Shown here: piece after piece, positions 12,201 through 24,200 of the stretch
Layout of the letters: each line of letters opens with the position of its first letter
Position numbering within the stretch: the first letter of the stretch is position 1
Assembly (NCBI RefSeq): GCF_028389875.1
Contig: NC_084668.1
Coordinates: 18,123,993 to 18,187,992 of the forward strand
Direction: 5' to 3'
Length of the DNA: 64,000 nt
Origin: Rhea pennata
Lineage: Eukaryota; Chordata; Aves; Rheiformes; Rheidae
The notes under the pieces: model-generated
Database searches by the model: none
Told to the model about the DNA's origin: nothing
The model's input: the letters and a program-made list of their open reading frames with translations, nothing else
Position numbers and translations under genes: made by a program

Positions 12201-15200
12201 TGCCAACCGCGCGCTGCCCGGCCTGCAGGCAGCTCTGCCCTGGCGGCGGCGGGCTGGCGCTGGGAGCCCTGCGGGAAGCAAAGGGCTGCAGAATGCTGCC
12301 AGCCCGCCTTCCCCCACCTTGCGGCCCCACGGCTCTCCTCCCCACAGCTCCCAGTCCCGGGAAGCCTAGCCCTGCCCCTCGCAGCCTCGCCGTTCCCGTC
12401 CCCCAGACCCGCAGCACGGGTGGTGGGTGGGGTGGGAGGTCGCTTGCTGCTGTGGATAGAGAGCGGCTTGACGTCTCTGCTAGCGCTGTGTGCAGAGGTA
12501 GCAGGCATTGCGTTTTCCCAAAGCCCGGCATGCAGTGGAGACCGTGGGCTTTTTGGAAAGCGCTTTTTGCAGCCCGTGGTGTATGGGCTGCTGTAGACAG
12601 CACGCGGTCTGAGGAGCGAGGCATGGGCTTCTCCGAGCAGGGGAAAGAGAAGCTGGTCTGAAGCAGGGGAGGTGTGAGCTGGCCGCCCTGCTCTGGGGGG
12701 CAGGAGCTGGGAGGCACAGGGGCATCGAGAGGGAGAGGGGCTGCAGGGGCAGGTCGCAGCCCCGTAGGTGACGTGGCCGCAGCCGCTGGGGACCGTCGTC
12801 ACCCCAGTGCCTGTCCCTGCTCCCGCACGGGCAGAGGGCCAGCGCGAGGGCATCGGGGCCACTTGCCGGCTTTCGATTCGGCTGTGGCAGATACGAACAA
12901 GCCGTCGTCGCGATGTGAGACCTGGCACGCTCCTCCTCTTTGCCTGCGCACGTGCACACGTGTGCACGCGTGCCGCCAGGTGCCCCGGCGTACCCGGGCA
13001 TGCATTGCAGGCAGAGCTCAGCGCGCTGCCCCAGACGCAGGTGTCAGTTAGAGCATCTCCTCCAGAGCTGGAGTCTGCACTGATGTACCTCCCCTGTGAA
13101 ACTCCTGGCCCTTCTCCTTGGGCAGGGGGGTGGCCCTGCTTGACGACTGGGGCCCCAGCAACGCTGGGGGCAGCAGTGCGGCTGGGTAGCGTCGTGCCCC
13201 GCTGGCAGTGCCAGGACGGATGGGTCCTGTCCTGGGAGCACTTCGCTTGCAAGCCCCAAGGTGCGGGTGCCGGCTTGGCATGGTGTGGCATGGCACAGCG
13301 CAGCACGGCGACTCATGCCACGCCACCCAGGGCACCTGGGTGACATCCTGGGCTCCTCCTGCCTGACAAGCAGAGTGCGGGGTGCGGGGATGGGGTTACG
13401 GGCCAGGGGGTTGTCCCTGCTCCTCCTCTGGCAGGCTGCACTAACGGAGGAGACCCTCATAATTGCCCCGGCACAGGGCGGGGGGGGGGCTCTAGATCAG
13501 CCCCTCTGCCCAGAAGCACGGAGGCTTGGGGAAGCCAACCCCTATCATGTTTGTTCCATTGATTTAGCGCCGCGGAGAGGGTTTAATCAGCCTTTAGCCT
13601 GCACGCTCCAGCATTAAGAACAAATCCATTAGCCACGAGATAACCACAAAGGCTTGCACGGAGGCTGGATGAGGTCCCAGCGCCTTCAAGATGCAAATTG
13701 GCAATCAAAGATCAAAGCCGTGCAGTTCCCTAATCTCTACTAAAAGGGCTCAGCTATTAAGGAGCCCTTTCCCGCTGGGCTGTGATCACCCCACTTCACT
13801 CGGGCTCCTGCTGCGCCGGCGGGTTGCGCCGCCGGCCAGCCCCGCTCCCCGGCCCCCGCGTGCCCGCGAGCCGGCCCCGGGGACAAGGGTGTGGGCTGCC
13901 GCGCAGGCTGCTTGTTTGTGTGTCGCTTCCTTCAGTTTTGACATGCTGGTGTCAAATCCGTGCTGGCGGAAAGAGCAAAGCCCCGAGCGGTCAGCGGGTA
14001 GGGGGTGGAGAGGGGGGGAAGCAGGAGCCGGGATGGAGACGGGTGGCGGGGGAGCCGTGCAAGGAGGCCGCAGGGGTGCTGGTAGCCGGCTTCCTTCCCT
14101 GGAAGGCTTCCAGCCCCTGCCTGGCTGCACCAGGGAGATGAGTGCATCAGCAGGTGGCAGAGGCTGGGTGAGGAACCGGGGTAGAGCAGGGTACGCTAGG
14201 TCTAAGTTCCCCTTTTGGGGTATTTCTGCCCACCCCTCTCACCCTGCGGCAGGAGGTGCAAGAGGCCCCGGCGGCCAGGGCCATGCTGCAGCTCCGTGTG
14301 CCATGCCTGAGGCTGGCTGCAGGACGGGGTGCGCCATCCCCTCTGCTCGCTGCACGGCCACGCAGCCCCCTCGCAGCCCCCCCGCCACGCTGGAGAGTCG
14401 GGGAAGCCGTCGAGCTGTGACAGGAGCCGAGCTGCCAGCACCGTCAGCAGATCTCGCTGCGCAGATGGGCTGCCACAGCGGGGGCCCCGCTCACGCGGGA
14501 CCCCGCTGCGGAGGCACGCTCCGTCGCCCGGGTGCCAGCACAGCACTTCCAGCCCTGCGCCGGGGCTGGAGGGGCGGAGGGAGGAGAGGGCCGTGTCTGG
14601 GCTAAAAGCAGCCCAGGTGTAGCACAGAGCCGCGGAGGGCAAGGAGGAAAATCCCTTCCCTGGGGGGCGACTGCATGAGCCCGGCCCCGGGCTCACGGGG
14701 CAGGCCGCGGAGCAGAGCTGGGGCTTGCCCCACCGTCCTCCCGGGACCCAGTCTGGGCGCTCCAGGCGCGGGGACCAGCTCTGCCGGCCGCCGCTCGGCG
14801 AGGTGCAGCGGCTGGCACCCCGGGCCGAGGCGCAGCCCGCCGCCGCGCCGCCGGGGGTCGGGCAGTGATGTGCTGGCAGCGTCTCAGCCGGGGTGGCAAT
14901 AAACGTTATCAGTGTAAACCCATCCGTAGGCAGCAGGATAACCCCGTGACAGCCCAGCTACAGCGGAGGCTTCGTCTGCACAATGTCAGCGCTGCGGATT
15001 TACAGATAAATGCCACGGCTGGAGAGACCAGGGCCAGGCAGGCCCCCGCCCGCTCCCGGGCCGGGCGCCTTTCCGCCGCGGGAAGCGGGGCTCAGGGAGG
15101 ACGCGCGGGAGCGGGACGCGTGGGGCGAGGCGGCGTTGCTCTGCTTGGCCTCCCGGACCGCAATGTGGGGCAGTTCCAGCACGCCCCCCAGGCTGGACCC

Positions 15201-18200
15201 GCCAGAGCACGTCTGCAAGGGGCAAGGACCAGGAAACGCGGGCCCGTGCCAGGCGTGTGGGTGCCGCGTGCCCCGCGGCCGGGCAGCGCCGCGTGCGGTT
15301 GCGCCAGGGCCCGGCGGGCAGCGCGGCGCGGGCGCTCTTGCTCGGCGAGAGCCGCGCGCGAGCGAGGCAGCAGGCTGGCGGGAGCCGCGCTGCCCCAGGC
15401 TAGCGCTCCCGAGCTGAGCTGTTACATTTCCTGGCGGCGCGGCCCGCGCAGCCGTGGGAACGGTAATGAGATGGAGCAGCAGAAGGACGGCGAGATAAGG
15501 CTGCCTGCGCTGCCCCAGCAGATTAAACGCTGGGATTAAGCAGGCAGTGCCAGCTCTGCTGCCTTTTTATCTCGCTGCTTCTCCCCTCTTATTCTCCTGC
15601 AGTCGATAGTGAACGGTCCCCGAGCTGTCAGCAAAGGAAATTGCTTGTTAACCCTTTGGGGACGGGCGACGCAGCCCTCCCTGCACAGCTGCTCTCGAAG
15701 AGACGCGATCCCCGGGGACAGCGCTGCCTGCAGAGCTGCGCCCGAGCGGCGAGGGCAGCCGCAGGGACTGCGGCGCTGCCTCCGGGCACTGCCCGGGCAG
15801 CGAGGCCCTGCTGGGCACCGGCGGCAGCAGCGCCCCGGCACCCACGGGGCTGCACGCACCAGCAAGGTGAGGCAGGGGCGGTGGTGCTGGGGATCGGCTG
15901 CTCCCCCTCAGCCAGAAGCCACCAGCAGCCGTGGTGCAGGGGGAAGCAAGGTCCACCCTTTCCCCGGGATGTCCTCGAGCCACAGCTGCCCCGTGGCAGC
16001 CAGCCCACCTGCACACCAGTGTGGGTTTGCTGTCCAGCTCTGGGAGCAGAGGCAGTCCAGCAGCAGCCCAGACCGTTGGTGGCCTCCAGTCCTCCCAAAT
16101 CCCGAAGCGAAGCTCTGCAGTCCAGGCGTTTGCAGCCTTGCCCACGCAGGTGCATTCGGAGGGTTTCCACGAGGCTGTGCGTACCCATTTCCCTTCCTGG
16201 CCCACGGCTGTCCCAGGGCTGCTCCTGGGCTCTGCCTCGCTGGGGAGGCAGGACAAAACTGTCTGTCTGCCCTGCTGTCAGCAAGCAGCTTTGGGCCAAT
16301 ACGCAAAAGCACGATACCCAGAGCAGCGCAGATCCAAGCAGCAGCACTGCTGCTGTGCACAGGGTTATTCCTGGGGATTTACGCCTGGTGGCTGTGCACC
16401 TGGTTATGGACCATATCCTCGCTATTCCCTGCTTTCTTCAGCGTGCAGGATGGATGGGCACAGTATTACATCTGTGCATGAAATAACAGGGCTGGGGACG
16501 GTTCTCTGGCCCTGTGGCCAAGCGGCAAAGGCCGGCTGCGTCCACACAGTTTGCAGTGCTTGCAGCCGTGCGAGTCTGTGTTGCGGCCCATCACAGTGCT
16601 TTTTCTGTCGCATGATATGTGTTGCGTGCCTGGGGGTTTGCCTGCCTGGCGTATGGGGGTGTTTGAGGATGCAGAGCCGGCTGGGAGAGTGCTGGAGGAG
16701 TGCACAGGGTAGTGTCAAGATTGCTACTTGTCACAGGCCAAAACCATGCCAGGGAGCGTGTTCGCAGCTCAGCAGTGTGGACAACCAGCTCAGGCGTGCT
16801 CCCGCGTGTTAAGGAGCGTAGCGTAGGTGCCTTCTCGGGCCTGGGGTGTGCAGCTGGGGGAGGTTTGCAGCTGGCCTGGTTGCAGCTGGGGACAGATGCA
16901 GCTTTAGCTGGGACTGCTTAAACCACACAGCGGAGCTCTTCCCTGCGCCAGCCCATTCCGAGGCTCAGTTCGGCTCCGGCTGGGGTCTGCGGGGGTGGCA
17001 GGTTCCTGTCCCAGCCTGTCCCGGCCGGGCTGCTCTCGGTGCGTGGGCTTGGCTCTGCCCCGGCGCTGCCAGGCTGGGGCACGGACTCTGATGCTGGTTT
17101 CTCTCTGCTTCTCCGGAAGCAGCCGACACACGACAGCGTGTCCTCGGGCTCTCGCTGCCCATACCTCGCCCCCGGGTGCTGCGAGATGGAGAGGGCCAAG
17201 TCCTGCGTTTGCACGGCCCGGGGGCCTCGCAGGAGGAGCCCGCGAGCCCCGGACGTGCGGGCAGGGGAGCTGGCAGGAGCGGGGACAGATGCTGCGGAGG
17301 GCAGCGGGGCTGCGCAGGGCACCAGAGCCTGAGCTGCGAGAGGAAGCTAGGAGCAATTGGCACGTGCGGGCTGGCAGGATGAAGGCTCTGAGGGGATGGG
17401 ATTGCTGTTTATAAATACATCGAGGGAGCAAACATAAGGGAGGGAAGAGAGCTATTTAAGCTAAGGGACAATGCTGGCACAAGAACAAATGGTGCAAACT
17501 GGCCACGAATAAATTTAGGTTGGAAATGAGGAGATCAGTGAGACGCTGGGCCGAACACCCCGCAGGAGGAGCGGGAGGGGAAAGCGCAGCTTGGGGACGC
17601 GCTCTGCTGCCGGAGGCGGCCCTGGGCTGCTGTGTGCGGGGCAGCAGGGCCGGGAAGCGAGGCCCTCGGGTCCGCGGCCCGTTGCCCCCCGCCGCGTCCC
17701 CGCTGGCTCTGAGGGCTCTGCGCGGCTCCGGCTGCACGGCCCCCTCCGGCTCCCCGCTCGACCGGGGCGCGGGGACGTCCGCCGCCGGCGGTCGCCCCTG
17801 CCCATGCTGGGGCAGATGCCGCTCCTGAAAGCAGGACGGTGTCGCTGCCCCATCTGCTTCGCTGGCAGCGCTGGGGCGGGTGCCAGGGGAAGGGCATCGT
17901 TCTTGCACGCGTTGCCTTTGCCCCGTGCTTCTCACCTGCCTCGCAGCAGGGAGCGCTGGTTTCCAGCTGGTGATCCTGCCCGGTGCGGGGGGCGCTGGGG
18001 TCCCTGCTGGCCCCGATGCACTGACGGGGCAGAGACCTACTCCCCACATAGCCTGCCTGGCACGAGAGGGGCCCTGCAAGCCCCAAACCACCTCGTTGCC
18101 GCTGTTGGCCCGGGCCGGTCCACGGGGCTCAGCTGGCATGGGCTGGCCCGCAGCAGAGGGATGCACATCTGTGCGGGGAGGGGGCCGGAGGGGTCCCAGC

Positions 18201-21200
18201 CCCTCTGGGAAGAGCCTGCAGCATGCAGCGGTGTCGAGGCTCAGCCTGGGCAGTGCTGGAGCCGCCCTGCTGCCAGCAGCAGCTTTTCATGGGCAGGGAC
18301 GCTGCGTCGAGGGGCTGCGGGTGTGGGGGAGCCAGAGCTGGGCTAAAGCCAAACTGGCACCGTTCCTCACCCCTCCTGGGAACGGGGAAGGGAAACGGTG
18401 CGACCGTGCATGAGGGGCGATGCTTGCAGAGGCGAAAGCATCCCACTGGCTCAGAAAATTGCTGCAGAATCGGGCTTGAAATGAGTTGAAATTGCTGAAT
18501 CCAGGCGGATCTCATATCCCGGGCAGTTGCAATGCTGGCGTCAGCGCTGCAGCTTCCATCCCTGGGCACCCAGGCGGGGACTGTGCGTGCCGTGCGGGGG
18601 GAGCGGGGCTGCAGCAGTGGGGCTGGGGACGCAGCGAGGTGCAGGAGCAGTGCAGGGGGGCCAGGCAGTGCCGGCCGGGGCAGGGGCGCTAGCTGAGCTG
18701 GGGCAGCATGCATGGGGACACGAACCTGCTGGGCTGGCGTGCCCAGCTTCTGGGGGGGGGGTTTAGCGCCCCACTGCAGGGCCCAGCGGGGTGCGGGAGC
18801 CGGGCTGCGTGTCCCAGGAGGATGCAGGAGCCGGGCTGTGGGCCCAGGCGTGCGGGAGCAGGACCTGCCCGTGCCACGCGGGCTGCAGCTCGTTCTCGGT
18901 GCATGCCAACGTTTGGCTGGGAGCTTAGCGCAGCCCCTTGTCTCCTCCGAGCAATCAGGATTTGCCGCTGCCTGCAATGTTTAACGTCGTCTTCCAGAGG
19001 CTAAATACCGTGGGGAGCTGTGTAAGCCGCGGAAATACCTGCGTGAGCCGGGATCGGCCGGAGGCACGGTGGGCTCGAGGCAGCAGGGACGGGGCGCCGG
19101 GGCGCGCAGGGGGCTGGCGCTTGCCCCCCGCCGCCTGAGGAAAACACTGGGGCACCAGGCGGGCCGGGGAGGGGACGCCGGGGCCCGGCACCCAGCGCCC
19201 CGGGGGTCGGAGGAGAGCAGTGCGGGGCGGCAGCCCCCGCGGGAGCGGGGCCGGGCTATCTTCCGCTGGGATCTGCCTGCGGAGACGCCGGCAGCTATTT
19301 CGGTCAAGGTCAAAGTGTCTGCACAGCAGAGAGCAGGGAAATGAGTAATCGTGTTGAGAAACCACCTCCCTGACGGGGTCTCCCCGGCCGCGAGCGCGGC
19401 GCGGGGATGCCGGCGTGCGGCGGCGGAGCGGGGAGGCCGGGGCGCGCGGCGGGAGCGCTGCCTGCCCGCGGGGCTGGGCGCCCGGGCGCCGCAGCGCGCC
19501 CCTGGGCAGCCGGGAGAGGCTGCAGCCCCGCGGGGCGCTTTTCTGGGTCAGCTGCTGGGGAAGAAATGGTGCTGCCGGTGCAGGCAGCCTCTCCTCTGCC
19601 CTTCCTCCTCTTCCTCCCGCGCTCACTGTTACCTAATTGGGTTTGTCGTGCTGGAAAGCCAGAGCCCTTCAGGACTGCGCTGGGCTCTCGCCAGCGAGAT
19701 TTCACAGCTGTCCTCGGCACCCCGGCAGCTGACGAGCGAGTAACTCAGCTGTGTGCCACGGGCACCCCGTGCCTCTGCCGCACCGCTCGGCAGGTGAGGC
19801 CACCGCAGACCCCCCCCGTCAGCCCTGCCCCACGCTCTGCCAGCCCGCCGGCCCCGGCTCTCTGCCCCCCGGCTCCTCCGCCAGCCCTGGGGGCCGACCC
19901 CCACCCTCGGCGGGTTTCCAGCAGGGCCCCGGCGCAGCCCAGCGGCCCTTCCCGAGTGGGGCAACGTGGGGGTCTCTGCCCCCCGCTGCAGGGTGATCGT
20001 GATGCTGCCCAGAGATGTCTGAGCCGGCGCCTGAAATGGAAGCGTTCAGAGAAATGACATTTCCTCCAGCCTGCAAAGCTCATCCTCCGCTTAAAGAAAA
20101 CTAATATAAAAGCCGCCCTAGTGTGCAAGGGGCTGATGGTATCGGGCTGGCCGCCTCCAGCTCCAAGAGCCGCAATAAATCCCAGCAAGGAGCCGAGCCG
20201 GCGCGCGCAGCATCGCGGGGCTGCGCGCAGGGCCACCGGGCGCCAGGGACCATCCTGCTGCCGCCGTGCCCTGCGGCTGCACCGTGCCCCATGGCTGTGC
20301 TGTGCCCCACGGCCATGCCGTGCCCCATGGCTGTGCCGTGCCCCACGGCCGTGCCGTGCCCCGGAGCCGCGCCGTGCCCCACAGCGATGCCGTGCCCCGC
20401 GGCCGTGCCTTGCCCCGTGTGTGTGCCGTGCCCCGCAGCCATGCCGTGCCCCCCAGCCATGCCGTGCCCCGCGGCCGTGCTGGGCTGCGCCCCATGTCTC
20501 TGCACCTGCGGAGCCGCACTGTGCGGCGGGCCGAGGCCCGGCAGAGGCGTTTGCCCCGCCAGTGAAGCACCCCACGGGGCAGGCGCCCCGGGGCTGGCGG
20601 AGCAGGACCGCCCGGCGCCCCGGGCACCGCGCCGGGCTGCCTGCCCCGGCGGCTGCCCCACTCCTGCTGCCGTCCTTGCGGCTGGGGTGGGGCCTTGTCT
20701 GCTCGCCCTGCTGCGCCCTGGAGGCGGTGGGGCCGGGCTGGGCTGGGGCGGGACGGGATGGGATGGGCTGGGCTGGGCTGGGATTGGCTGGGATGGGCTG
20801 GGATGTGATGTGGTGGGATGGAACAGGATGGGATTGGCTGGGATGGGACAGGATAAAACGGGATGGGATGGAGTGGGCTGGGATGTGATGGGATAGGATC
20901 GGATTGGCTGGGATGGGACAGGACGGGATGGGATGGGACAGAACAAGATAGGACAGGACAGGATTGGACAGGATGGGATGGAATGGGATGGGATGGGCTG
21001 GGATGGGATGGGATGGGATCAGCTGGGATGGGATGGGACGGGATGGGATGGGACAGGATAGGATAGGACAGGACAGGATGGGATGGGATGGGATGGGATG
21101 GGATGGGATAGGACAGGATAGGACAGGATGGGATGGAAGAGGATGGGGCAGGATAAGATGAGATGGGGTGGGATGGGACGGGACAGGAAGGGATGGGATG

Positions 21201-24200
21201 GGGTGGGATGCGACAGGATGGGATGGGATAGGACAGGATGGCACAGGATGGGATGGAACGGGATAGGATAGGACAGGATGGCACAGGATGGGATGGGGTG
21301 GGATGGGACAGGATGGAATGAACAGGACGACACGGGGTGAGATGGGCTGGGACAGGATGGGATGGGATGGGGAGGGATGGGACGGGCGGACTCGGAGGGC
21401 CAGTTTCCGGCAGCTGGGCGCAGGGCGTGCAGTCCAAGTGTGGGACCGTGCTGCCCCCTGCCGGCTCTGAGCCCGCCCCGTCCAGCGCTGGGCGCGCGCC
21501 CGCACCCGCGCAGGATGCGTGCCCAGGCGGCCGGCGCGGGCGCGCAGCGGGCAGCCCCAGGGTGCCCCGCCGCCTCTCCGCCGCCGCGTACCGGCTCGCC
21601 CGAGCCGCCGTCTGGGCACCAGCGACGCCCCGGCAGGCCAGCCGCCGGGCGGCCCTGGCAGGCCCCGTCCCCAGGGCCTGCGGAGGGCTCAAATGTGGCA
21701 GAAGGCTCCGGGGGGGGGGGGGGTGCGGGAAGCGGTGGTGTGCTTCCAAGGCAGGCCTTCGGTGCTGGGCTGCGCTCGCACGCAGGCCTGTGGGAGATCC
21801 GTGCGCGCGAAGCTTTGCGCGGGGCGGGCGCGCGGGTGCCTGCGTTCCGGCAGCCGTCCTGCGCCAAGCCCGCAGCGGGGGCGCAGCAGCCGGGGGCCAA
21901 GCGCTGGGGCTCGAGCCCGGGGACTTCAGCCGCTTGAGCGGCCGGAGCCGTTCGCGGCTGCAAGGAGGCGCCCGCCGCGCCGCCGGGCCCGCGAGCCGCC
22001 CCCCTCGCCGCCGCGCGCCCGTCACCGCCGCGGCACTTCAAAGCGCCCGGCGCGCGTGGGTGGCTCCCACGCAGCCCGCGCAGCCCCCCCCCGCTGCCGC
22101 CCGGTCCGTCCCACTGCGCAGTGGGGCCGGCCCCCCCCCCCCCCCACGGACGAGCCAGGCCGCGGCGTCCCCTGCACGGCGCTCGCGCCCCCCGCCTCGG
22201 ACGGGGCACCGGTGCCCGCCGCGCGGGGCGCGGGGGGCTGCTCGATCGTGCTGCCCCGCCTGGGCCAGCGCGACGTCTGGGTGCCCCCCCCCCCCCCCGC
22301 AACCCCCTGCCGCCTCCCCCTCCCAGCCCGGCTCCGGGAGGAATTTTCCATTCCCGAGTGGCGGCTGGGGGAAGGCGCCTGCCCGCACCAGCCCCCTCCC
22401 CTCGCCCGCCGCTGGAGCAGCTCGGGAAGGCGCCTGCCACGCTCGGCTCCGGGAAGGCGCGGAGCGAAAGCCTCCGCGGCGGGAGCGGCGCCGGCGGCAG
22501 CGCCGCGCACGGCCGAGCCGGCCCGGCACCATGCCGCCGAGCCCGGCCTGCCGCCCGGCCGGGGAAGCCCTGGCGCCGGGCCGGGGCGGCCGCCCGACGG
22601 CGGGCCAGCTCGGCGCCGCCTTCGCGCGAGCCGCGCGGATCCCCGGGCTGCGCTACGCCTGCGCCCGGCCGCAGTCCCGCCTGCGGCGCCTGCTCTGGAG
22701 CCTAGCCTTCGCGGCGGCCGTCGGCCTGCTGGCCGCCGGGGCCGCCGACCGCGCGCGCTACCTGCTCTCGCGGCCCGTGCACACGCGGGCGCGGGCCGCC
22801 TGGGCGCCCCAGCTCCGCTTCCCGGCCGTCACCCTCTGCAACCCCAACCGGGCGCGCTTCCTGCAGCTCACCAAGCCCGACCTCTACTCCGTGGGGCAGT
22901 GGCTGGGGCTGGCCTGGGAGAACCGCTCGCTGGTGCCCGAGCTGCTGGGCGTGCTGCGGGACGACCGGCGCCGCTGGCTGGCGCGCCTCGCCAACTACTC
23001 GCGCTTCCTGCCGCCGCGGCGCTCCGAGCGCACCATGCAGAGCTTCTTCCACCGCCTGGGCCACCAGATCGAGGACATGCTGGTGGAGTGCCGCTTCCGG
23101 GGCGAGCGCTGCGGCCCCCAGCACTTCGCGCCTGTGAGCGCCCGCCTTGCCGGGGCCGAGAGGCCGGGCTGGCCCACGGGGCGCGGGGTGCGAGCCTGCG
23201 CCGCCGGCAGCAAGGGCGGAGGGGTGCCGGGAGGCTGAGCTGTCCCGGCCGGGAGCTGTGCTGGACCATTGCCCCCCACCCCCCCGCCCCCGAGTGCTGC
23301 CACGGGGCTGCAAAGAGGCCCCAGTCCTTACCCTGCTTGCAGACCCCCTGCCAGCCCCCTCCCCTGCTCCCTCACCCTCTCTTTTTCCATCCGCAGGTCT
23401 ACACGCGCTATGGCAAGTGCTACACCTTCAACGGGGACCGGAGGAACCCCCGAGTGACCCGCCAGGGCGGCATGGGCAACGGGCTGGAGATCATGCTGGA
23501 CATCCAGCAGGAGGAATACCTGCCCATCTGGCGAGAGACCAGTGCGTGGGGCCCCGCTGCGGGCCAGGGCGCTGGGACACAGGGCACTGCCAGGGCGCCC
23601 GTGGGGCAGGGCGCGGGTGGGTGCTGCGCCCCAGGTCTGCTGGATACCCGGGCACGGCTGAGGAGTGACCGGGGGCAGGGACGCCGTCCGGGGGCAGTGC
23701 TGATGGCCTGGTCTGTCTTTCCTTCTGCCGCAGATGAGACATCGTTCGAAGCTGGCATCCGGGTCCAGATTCACAGCCAGGATGAGCCGCCCTACATCCA
23801 CCAGCTGGGCTTCGGAGTCTCGCCCGGCTTCCAGACCTTCGTGTCCTGCCAGGAGCAGCGGGTAAGGCCGGCTCCGAGGCTGGGAGCCGCGGGGCGGTGG
23901 GGGCAGGTGTGGCAGGGAAGGAGACGCCGTTCCCGGGGCTGCCACCTCGTCCCCGCGCCGACGCCGCTCTCGCCCCGGCAGCTCACCTACCTGCCGCAGC
24001 CGTGGGGCAACTGCCGGGCCAGCGTGCAGGGGGAGCAGACGCTGCCCGGCTACGACACCTACAGCATCGCCGCCTGCCGCCTGCAGTGCGAGAAGGAGGC
24101 CGTGGTGCGGAGCTGCCACTGCCGCATGGTCCACATGCCAGGTGGGGGGCACGGGGGCACCCTGCTGCCCCGGCCCGCCGGCGCCCGGGGGGCACCTCCA

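Larger units (their letters stand above)
9297..20100. other. ASIC4 intron 1, middle part
   Basis: No exon was recognised. GC-rich sequence is broken by AT-rich islands at about 9,740-9,860, 10,210-10,310, 11,800-11,905, 13,540-13,780, 14,895-15,010 and 15,525-15,660, and by one CR1-like LINE scrap near 17.4 kb. The CpG-dense tract around 19.05-19.55 kb shows no gene. Overlapping long open frames on both strands reflect GC content. Confidence 0.5.

Noticed and set aside
19745-22025. Minus-strand frames above 600 codons rich in SHPIPSHP
   Set aside because: They are the complement of the GGGAT array with GC-rich flanks; no domain is recognisable.
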